Of a stretch of DNA of 52,043 nt, positions 44,981 to 52,043 are shown one piece after another; position 1 is the stretch's first letter, and the number at the start of each line of letters is the position of its first letter. The notes below the pieces were generated by a model that saw nothing but the letters and a program-made list of their open reading frames with translations, made no database searches and was not told the origin of the DNA. This DNA is from Elusimicrobiota bacterium (GTDB lineage: Bacteria; Elusimicrobiota; Elusimicrobia; UBA1565; UBA9628). The DNA lies in NCBI GenBank assembly GCA_003151975.1, contig PLZD01000058.1, positions 1 through 52,043 on the forward strand. The letters run 5' to 3'. Made by a program: the position numbers and the translations under genes.

Positions 44981-45885
44981 AGTTTCGCGAACGCCGCCGG
45001 CAGATGCTCTACGACGTCGGAGGCCGTCATGGCCCAGGGCGTCTTGGCTTTTTGAGCGAGATCACCCGCGGTTCCGTGCAGCCAGGCGCCGAGTGCTGCC
45101 GCCTTGAAGGCCAAATCTCCCGACGCGCGGCCGGAGGCCAACAGCTGTGCCCAAAGCCCCGCGATGAGGCCGCAGAGCACGTCGCCCGTGCCGCCTTTCG
45201 CGAGTCCCGGCCCGCCGGTCGCGTTGAGCGCGCGGCGCTCGCCCGAGGCGATCACCGTAGCGTGCCCTTTGAGCACGGCGACGCCGTTCCATTCGGCGCA
45301 AAGCTTCTCGGCCGCGGCCTCGCGATCCTTCATGACCTCCTCGGTCGTCACGCGCAGGCAGCGGGCCATCTCGCCGGGATGCGGCGTGAAGACGCAGCCC
45401 TGCGCGCGGCTGCGCAGCAGCTGGCGCGAGCCCGTGACTTCCTGAAGCGCCAGCACGTTGAGCGCGTCGGCGTCGATGACGGCCGGCAGCGGCAGGTGGC
45501 TGAGCGCCAGCAGCACGAAGCGCGCCGTGTCCGAGTGCAGCGAGAGCCCCGGGCCGATGGCGAGCACGTTGTAATCCTTGTCCTTCTGGGCCTGCTGGAG
45601 GCGTTCGACGGCCTCGGGGCGCACCGTGCCCGACGAGTTCTCTGGAAGTGCTACCGTCATCGCCTCGGGCACGTGGCCCGCGACCGTGACCTGAATGCTC
45701 GTCGGAACGGCCAGCGTGACCAGGCCCGCGCCCGAGCGTAGGGCGCCTCTTGCCGCGAGGATGGAAGCACCCGCCATGCCGCGCGAGCCGGCGACGACCA
45801 GCACGTGGCCGAAACTTCCTTTGTGATCGTCGGCGCGGCGCGGCACGAGGCAGGCTTTCAGTTCCGATTTCGTGAGCGCTTTCAT
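44977..45885 (-). CDS. nnrD: ADP-dependent (S)-NAD(P)H-hydrate dehydratase
   Basis: 302 residues from ATG 45885; the dehydratase (ribokinase-like) domain only, with no epimerase (NnrE) domain. KGSFGHVLVVAGSRGMAGA, TPHPGEMARCL and LAKGGTGDVLCGLIAG are the NnrD signatures for ADP/ATP binding. It repairs damaged NAD(P)H hydrates. Start overlaps the acpS stop by ATGA; the longer reading to 46092 is a shadow of acpS. Confidence 0.94.
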   Translation of the reverse strand: MKALTKSELKACLVPRRADDHKGSFGHVLVVAGSRGMAGASILAARGALRSGAGLVTLAVPTSIQVTVAGHVPEAMTVALPENSSGTVRPEAVERLQQAQKDKDYNVLAIGPGLSLHSDTARFVLLALSHLPLPAVIDADALNVLALQEVTGSRQLLRSRAQGCVFTPHPGEMARCLRVTTEEVMKDREAAAEKLCAEWNGVAVLKGHATVIASGERRALNATGGPGLAKGGTGDVLCGLIAGLWAQLLASGRASGDLAFKAAALGAWLHGTAGDLAQKAKTPWAMTASDVVEHLPAAFAKL

Positions 45886-46217
45886 CGGACCTTCACCGCG
45901 ACGGCCACCGCGTAGTTGTCGCTGTGGGACAGAGAGAGCTTGAAGCCCGCGACTTTCTTGCCGCGGATGAGGACGCCGGGCTTGCCGCGCGCGTCGCGCG
46001 AGACCGAGATGTCCTTGAGCCGGATGCCGTCGCGATCCAATGCCTTCCAGACGGCTTCCTTGGCGGCGAATCTCACCGCGAAATGCTGCCAAGGGTTTTT
46101 CTTGCCTCTGCAGTACGCGATCTCGGCATTGGAAAAAACACGCTTGACGAAACGAGGGGTTTTGGTGACCAGACGCTTAACGCGGCTGATCTCGACGATG
46201 TCCAATCCGAGTTCCAC
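45882..46217 (-). CDS. acpS: Holo-[acyl-carrier-protein] synthase
   Basis: 111 residues from GTG 46217 (LGLDIVEISRV). LDIVEI carries the metal-binding Asp and RFAAKEAVWKAL the second metal/CoA segment with the catalytic Glu-Lys. It attaches phosphopantetheine to acyl carrier protein. GGAGG is ten bases upstream of the GTG; an upstream TTG at 46235 is possible but less fitting. A 16-codon reading frame bridges glmS and this start. Confidence 0.93.
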   Translation of the reverse strand: MELGLDIVEISRVKRLVTKTPRFVKRVFSNAEIAYCRGKKNPWQHFAVRFAAKEAVWKALDRDGIRLKDISVSRDARGKPGVLIRGKKVAGFKLSLSHSDNYAVAVAVKVR

Positions 46218-46218
46218 G

Positions 46219-46265
46219 CTATGGTTTTCCTCCAATATCCTTCGGAGTCAAACCATTCCCTTCGG

Positions 46266-46269
<4 letters not shown>
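46219..46269 (-). other. Possible 16-codon minicistron between glmS and acpS
   Basis: An ATG overlapping the glmS stop (ATGA) opens a 16-codon frame (MTEGNGLTPKDIGGKP) that stops one base before the acpS GTG. The GGAGG for acpS lies inside it. It may be a coupling device that passes ribosomes from glmS to acpS, or chance. Confidence 0.3.
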
Positions 46270-48128
<1,859 letters not shown>

Positions 48129-48132
48129 AAGT

Positions 48133-48858
48133 CTAGTTGATCAGCTGCTTCATCTCGGAGACCGCGGACTTGAGTCCGACGAACACCGAGCGCGCGACGA
48201 TCGAGAAGCCGATGTTGAGCGCGCCCAGATGCGGGATGCGCGCGACGGCCTGCACGTTGTGGTAGTCGAGCCCGTGGCCCGCGTGCAGGGTCAAGTTCAT
48301 CTCGTGGGCCAAGTAGCCCGCGAGCTCCAGGCGCTCGAGCTCGGCCTGGGACTTGGCTTTGTTGGGCGCGGCGCAGTACGCGGTCGTGCAGAGCTCGACG
48401 GCGTCGGCGCCCAAGGCCTTGGACGTGCGCACGGAAGGCGCCTCGGGATCGATGAAGAGGCTGACCTCGATGCCGGCTTTTTTAAGCTTCTCGATGGTCT
48501 TGCCGAGCGACTTGCCCCCGTTGACGAGATTCAAACCGCCCTCGGTCGTGACTTCCTTCGGGCTCTCTGGGACAATGCAGATCGACGCGGGCCCGGCCTT
48601 CAAGGCGATTGCCACCATCTCGGGCGTGTCGGCCATCTCGAGGTGCAGGTCGCCCTTGAGCTTGCAGAGCTTGATCAGATCATCATCCTGGATGTGCCGG
48701 CGGTCCTGGCGCAGATGGGTGACGATCATGTCGGCGCCCGCCTGACGCGCCACTTGGGCCGCCGCGACGGGATCCGGGTCGATGTCGCGCCGCGCCTGGC
48801 GCAGGGTCGCGATGTGGTCGATGTTGACGCCGAGCTTCACGTGATTGCCGATTCTCAT
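48133..48858 (-). CDS. pdxJ: Pyridoxine 5'-phosphate synthase
   Basis: 241 residues. LGVNIDHIATLRQARR at the N terminus, THLRQDRRHI, LFIDPE and LHAGHGLDYHNV are conserved PdxJ segments. It condenses aminoacetone phosphate and deoxyxylulose-5-phosphate into PNP in the DXP-dependent vitamin B6 pathway. ATGA overlap with glmM. Aminotransferase GlmS does not use PLP, so the linkage is probably one of operon organisation. Confidence 0.97.
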   Translation of the reverse strand: MRIGNHVKLGVNIDHIATLRQARRDIDPDPVAAAQVARQAGADMIVTHLRQDRRHIQDDDLIKLCKLKGDLHLEMADTPEMVAIALKAGPASICIVPESPKEVTTEGGLNLVNGGKSLGKTIEKLKKAGIEVSLFIDPEAPSVRTSKALGADAVELCTTAYCAAPNKAKSQAELERLELAGYLAHEMNLTLHAGHGLDYHNVQAVARIPHLGALNIGFSIVARSVFVGLKSAVSEMKQLIN

Positions 48859-50228
48859 TTCCGGGATGCCTCCTGACCTGTTTCGTGCAGAAAAATCTTG
48901 GCGAGTTCGTGCGCCATCGCTTGAATGCGCGTACGCGACGGGCCCTCGATCATGATGCGCAGCAGCGGCTCGGTGCCCGAGTAGCGCAAAAACAAGCGGC
49001 CGCGGCCCTTGAGCTCGCGCGTAAAGCGCGAGACGGCGCCCTGGAGGTGCTTGAGCCCCTCCAACGGAACCCTGCGCTCGACGCGCATGTTGTGCAGGAC
49101 CTGAGGAACGACGCGCAGATGGCGGCGGTGCCAGCTCATCGGCTTGCCCGACTCGCGCACCGCGGCCAAGGTCTGCACGGCCGTCAGCAGGCCGTCGCCG
49201 GTCGCCAGATAATCGCGAAAAATGATGTGGCCGGAATTCTCGCCGCCGAGGCTTAAGTGTTCCTTTTCGATGGCCTCGGTCACGTTGCGGTCGCCGACCG
49301 AAACGGAGACCACCTCGATGCCCTGCTCCTTCAAGCCCGCGACGATGCCGAAATTGGACATCACCGTCAGCACGACCTTGTCGCGCCGCAGCAGGCCCAG
49401 GCGGTGCAGGCGCGCAGCCGACAGGCAGATCAGCGCGTCGCCGTCGAGCAGAACGCCCTTCTCGTCGCAGAGGAGCGCGCGGTCGGCGTCGCCGTCGAAG
49501 CAGACGCCGGCAAACGCCTTGCGGCGGACGACTTCCTTCAGCAGAGCTTCCGGATGCATCGCGCCGCAGTCTTCGTTGATGTTGCGGCCGCTGGGGCGGC
49601 TGTGAATCGCGACGACTTCGGCGCCGAGCTCCTTGAACAACTCGGGAGCGAAAGCCGAGGACGCGCCGTTGGCGCAGTCGACGACGAGCTTGAGGCCCGC
49701 CAGGTCGAGGTGCGGCGGGAAGGTGCTGCGCAGAAAATCGAGGTAATCCGCGCGGGAGGCCCGGCCGTCCTCGAGCCGCGGCTTCTGATCGGAGGGCATT
49801 CTCAGATTCTCGAGTCCGCGCTCGATGGCTTCCTCCGCGGCGGGGTCCATCTTCAAGCCCTGCGCCGTGAAGAACTTAATGCCGTTGAACTCGGCGGGAT
49901 TGTGGCTGGCCGAGACCACGACGCCGCAGACGGCGCGGCGTTTGGGAACGAGGTATGAGATCGCGCCCGTCGGGATCACGCCCAGATCGATCGTCTTGCA
50001 GCCGGCGGCGGCAAAGCCCTCCGAAAGCAAGCGGCCCAGGGCCGCGCCCGAGCCGCGCGTGTCGCGGGCGAGCAGGATGCTGGGCCCGCCGCCGTTCAAG
50101 TGCAGGCCGGGCTGGCGCAGCATCAGGCGCGCGGCGAGAAACCCGATGCCGCGCACGGTCTCGGGCACGAGCGGCGCCTTGCCGGGGATGCCGCGCACGC
50201 CGTCGGTGCCGAAGAGCCGCTCGCTCAT
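48855..50228 (-). CDS. glmM: Phosphoglucosamine mutase
   Basis: 457 residues from ATG 50228; an upstream extension is a shadow of folP. Catalytic phosphoserine S108 in SASHNPAEFNGIKFF; FDGDADRALLCDE the metal loop; SGTEPLLRIMIEG the phosphate-binding loop. It converts GlcN-6-P to GlcN-1-P. The folP-glmM coupling (ATGA) is as in E. coli. Confidence 0.97.
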   Translation of the reverse strand: MSERLFGTDGVRGIPGKAPLVPETVRGIGFLAARLMLRQPGLHLNGGGPSILLARDTRGSGAALGRLLSEGFAAAGCKTIDLGVIPTGAISYLVPKRRAVCGVVVSASHNPAEFNGIKFFTAQGLKMDPAAEEAIERGLENLRMPSDQKPRLEDGRASRADYLDFLRSTFPPHLDLAGLKLVVDCANGASSAFAPELFKELGAEVVAIHSRPSGRNINEDCGAMHPEALLKEVVRRKAFAGVCFDGDADRALLCDEKGVLLDGDALICLSAARLHRLGLLRRDKVVLTVMSNFGIVAGLKEQGIEVVSVSVGDRNVTEAIEKEHLSLGGENSGHIIFRDYLATGDGLLTAVQTLAAVRESGKPMSWHRRHLRVVPQVLHNMRVERRVPLEGLKHLQGAVSRFTRELKGRGRLFLRYSGTEPLLRIMIEGPSRTRIQAMAHELAKIFLHETGQEASRK

Positions 50229-51091
50229 TTGGCGCTCCGGATGGCCGCGAGCGCCTGCAGGGCGCGCTGGGTGTCGCCCACGTCGTGCACGCGGACGATC
50301 CGCGCGCCGTGCTCCGCGCCCCATAACGCCGAGGCCAGCGAGCCGGCGAGCCTCTCATCGGGACCCGCGTCGGGCGTGACACGACCGAGGAACGACTTGC
50401 GCGAGGCCCCGAGGACGACGGGGGCAAGTTTTGAAAATTCAGAGAGGTGCTTGAGCAGCGAGAGATTATGGTCGAGGTCCTTGCCGAAGCCGATGCCGGG
50501 ATCGACGAGCGCGCGGCTCCGGTCTCCCCCCGCTTTCACGAAGGTCTCGATACGCTCGCTTAAGAAGTTTTTGACTTCCTTGACGACGTCGGCGTAAACT
50601 GGTTTTTTCTGCATCGTCTTGGGCGAGCCGCCGCCGAGATGCATCAGCACGACGGCCTCAAACTCGACGGCTTCCTTGAGCATCAATGGGTCGTTGCGCA
50701 GGGCCGAGACGTCGTTGAGCATGCGGGCTCCGGCCTTGCGGCAGGCGCGGGCGACCGCGGCCTTATCCGTGTCGATCGAGACGGGGATTTTTGAATTCCT
50801 GACGAACGCTTCGATAGCCGCGACCGTGCGGTCGAGCTCTTCGGACTCGGAGACCGGGTCGGAGCCCGGCCGCGTCGACTGGCCGCCGATGTCGATGATG
50901 TCGGCGCCCTGCTCGGCAAGCTGGAGCGCACGGTCGAGCACCGCTCTCTCGGTCCGCGCCCGGCTGGCCGCGTAGAACGAGTCGGACGTGGCGTTGACCA
51001 CGCCCATGATCAAGGGCAGCGGGCCGGGAGTGAGCACCCGGTCCAGCAGGCCGGAGGAAGGCTTAGGCTGGGCTAGCGGCAAGGATGACAT
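50225..51091 (-). CDS. folP: Dihydropteroate synthase
   Basis: 288 residues from ATG 51091 (GTG 51103 is the alternative). MGVVNATSDSF, IDIGGQSTRPGSD, LNDVSALRN, VDPGIGFGKDLDHNL and GASRKSFLG are the sulfa-drug-target signatures. It joins pABA to the pterin for folate. It overlaps the ftsH end by about 29 bases, forming the ftsH-folP-glmM order also seen in E. coli. Confidence 0.96.
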   Translation of the reverse strand: MSSLPLAQPKPSSGLLDRVLTPGPLPLIMGVVNATSDSFYAASRARTERAVLDRALQLAEQGADIIDIGGQSTRPGSDPVSESEELDRTVAAIEAFVRNSKIPVSIDTDKAAVARACRKAGARMLNDVSALRNDPLMLKEAVEFEAVVLMHLGGGSPKTMQKKPVYADVVKEVKNFLSERIETFVKAGGDRSRALVDPGIGFGKDLDHNLSLLKHLSEFSKLAPVVLGASRKSFLGRVTPDAGPDERLAGSLASALWGAEHGARIVRVHDVGDTQRALQALAAIRSAK

Positions 51092-52043
51092 CGATTTCTT
51101 CACCGGAGAGGACCTCGCGGTCGAACAGCTTGGCGGCGAGGTCGTCGAGGATTTTCTTGTGCGAGGTCAACAGCTCCGTCGCCTTGGCCTGAGCGTCCAT
51201 CACGAGCCGCTTGACCTCCTCGTCGATGAGCTGTGCCGTGCGCTCGGAGTAGCCCGCGTTCTGGGTGATGTCGCGGCCGAGGAAAACTTCCTGCGTGGGC
51301 TTTTTGAGCGCCAGCGGGCCGATCTTGTCGCTCATGCCGAACTCGGTGACCATCTTGAGCGCGTAGGAGGAAGCCTTCGCGAGATCGTCGGCGGCACCCG
51401 TCGTAATCTCGGCGAAGGTCAGCTCCTCGGCGCAGCGGCCGCCGAGCAGGATGGCCAGCCGATTGGTGATGTCGGTGCGCGAGGTCAGGTACTTGTCGTC
51501 GATCGGCAGCTGAAGCGTGTAGCCGAGCGCGTGGCCGCGCGAGATGATCGAGACCTTGTGCACGGGATCGGTGTTGGGCAAGAGCTTGGCGACCAGAGTG
51601 TGCCCGCACTCGTGGTAGGCCACGATCTTCTTCTCCTTCTCGGACATCAAGCTCGATTTCTTCTGAGGGCCGGCCATGACGCGCTCGATGCTTTCCTCGA
51701 GCTCCGGCAGCTCGACGCCTTCCTTGTTGCGTCTTGCCGCGAGCAAGGCCGCCTCGTTGATGACGTTGGCCAGGTCCGCGCCCGAAAACCCCGGCGTGCG
51801 GCGCGCGATGACCGAGAGGTCGACGCTCGCGCCCATCTTGACCTCGCGCGAGTGGACCTTGAGGATCGCCTCGCGGCCTTTAATGTCGGGCAAGCTCACG
51901 TTGATCTGGCGGTCGAAGCGGCCTGGGCGCAGGAGTGCTGGGTCGATGACGTCGGGACGGTTGGTGGCGGCGATCAGGATGATGCCCTGATTCTGCTCGA
52001 AGCCGTCCAATTCGATGAGGAGCTGGTTGAGCGTCTGCTCGCG
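51063..52043 (-). CDS. ftsH: FtsH ATP-dependent zinc metalloprotease, C-terminal part
   Basis: 327 codons of the C-terminal part; the gene continues beyond the right edge. Present are the end of the AAA+ module with the arginine fingers ([20 protein letters not shown]), the [15 protein letters not shown] region and the M41 zinc site HECGH (usually HEAGH), plus the third ligand region DDLAKA. FtsH is the membrane-anchored quality-control protease. Missing here are the membrane helices and Walker A. Confidence 0.97.
   Translation of the reverse strand, partial: REQTLNQLLIELDGFEQNQGIILIAATNRPDVIDPALLRPGRFDRQINVSLPDIKGREAILKVHSREVKMGASVDLSVIARRTPGFSGADLANVINEAALLAARRNKEGVELPELEESIERVMAGPQKKSSLMSEKEKKIVAYHECGHTLVAKLLPNTDPVHKVSIISRGHALGYTLQLPIDDKYLTSRTDITNRLAILLGGRCAEELTFAEITTGAADDLAKASSYALKMVTEFGMSDKIGPLALKKPTQEVFLGRDITQNAGYSERTAQLIDEEVKRLVMDAQAKATELLTSHKKILDDLAAKLFDREVLSGEEIDVILAASPA

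Overview
The window reads as high-GC chromosomal DNA of a diderm bacterium: a LolB-like lipid-carrier domain, many Cys-lipidated lipoproteins, SpoVG, a SWIB protein and a long L25/Ctc are present. The mix of Firmicutes-like gene order (ispE-spoVG-glmU-prs-ctc-pth) with diderm envelope genes suggests an uncultured phylum; Elusimicrobiota is my best guess, from general resemblance only. No insertion sequence, phage or CRISPR array was seen, no gap exceeds 300 bases, and genes are packed with many 4-base start/stop overlaps (ATGA, GTGA, TTGA).

Region 1 (1-9984, minus strand). A truncated sigma-54-type response regulator lies at the left edge. To its right is a ten-gene, tightly coupled operon, read right to left: a 114-residue precursor-like peptide gene (signal-like N terminus, short helical leader-like domain, charged C-terminal tail), a sugar-1-phosphate nucleotidyltransferase, a glycosyltransferase-like protein, a radical SAM enzyme, a polysaccharide pyruvyl transferase-family protein, a second glycosyltransferase-like paralogue, a second radical SAM enzyme, a secreted protein, a third radical SAM enzyme and a secreted TPR protein. 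I interpret it as a candidate undescribed peptide-modification (RiPP-like) system joining radical SAM chemistry with sugar or ketal decoration. It is the most interesting part of the window.

Region 2 (10092-29370, mixed strands). Accessory and cell-envelope genes: an SDR/phosphatase pair, a CYTH protein, lipoproteins, putative secreted zincins, an FHA-GAF-cyclase, a secreted C39-like peptidase with a lipoprotein partner bracketed by diverged repeats and a duplicated cyclase tail, a lone receiver protein, a cytochrome P450, a SWIB protein, tRNA-Glu, an S9 peptidase, an STT3-like membrane protein, a paralogous HELSH protein pair, an M42 peptidase and a PduO-type cobalamin adenosyltransferase. 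Several promoters sit so close to their start codons that the transcripts are probably leaderless.

Region 3 (29367-42945). A short CcmI-like lipoprotein on the plus strand converges on a very long minus-strand gene string: tsaE-tsaB-rimI-TPR/LolB-like-GT2-caspase-ispE-spoVG-tRNA-Gln-glmU-prs-rplY-pth-small membrane protein-PmbA-Trm112-like. It combines tRNA t6A synthesis, isoprenoid and UDP-GlcNAc precursor supply, PRPP synthesis and translation factors.

Region 4 (43053-52043). A LysR regulator, then a minus-strand string ftsH-folP-glmM-pdxJ-glmS-acpS-nnrD-thiL. GlmS and GlmM here, with GlmU in region 3, give the complete route from fructose-6-phosphate to UDP-GlcNAc; the other genes serve folate, PLP, thiamine, NAD(P)H repair and acyl-carrier activation.
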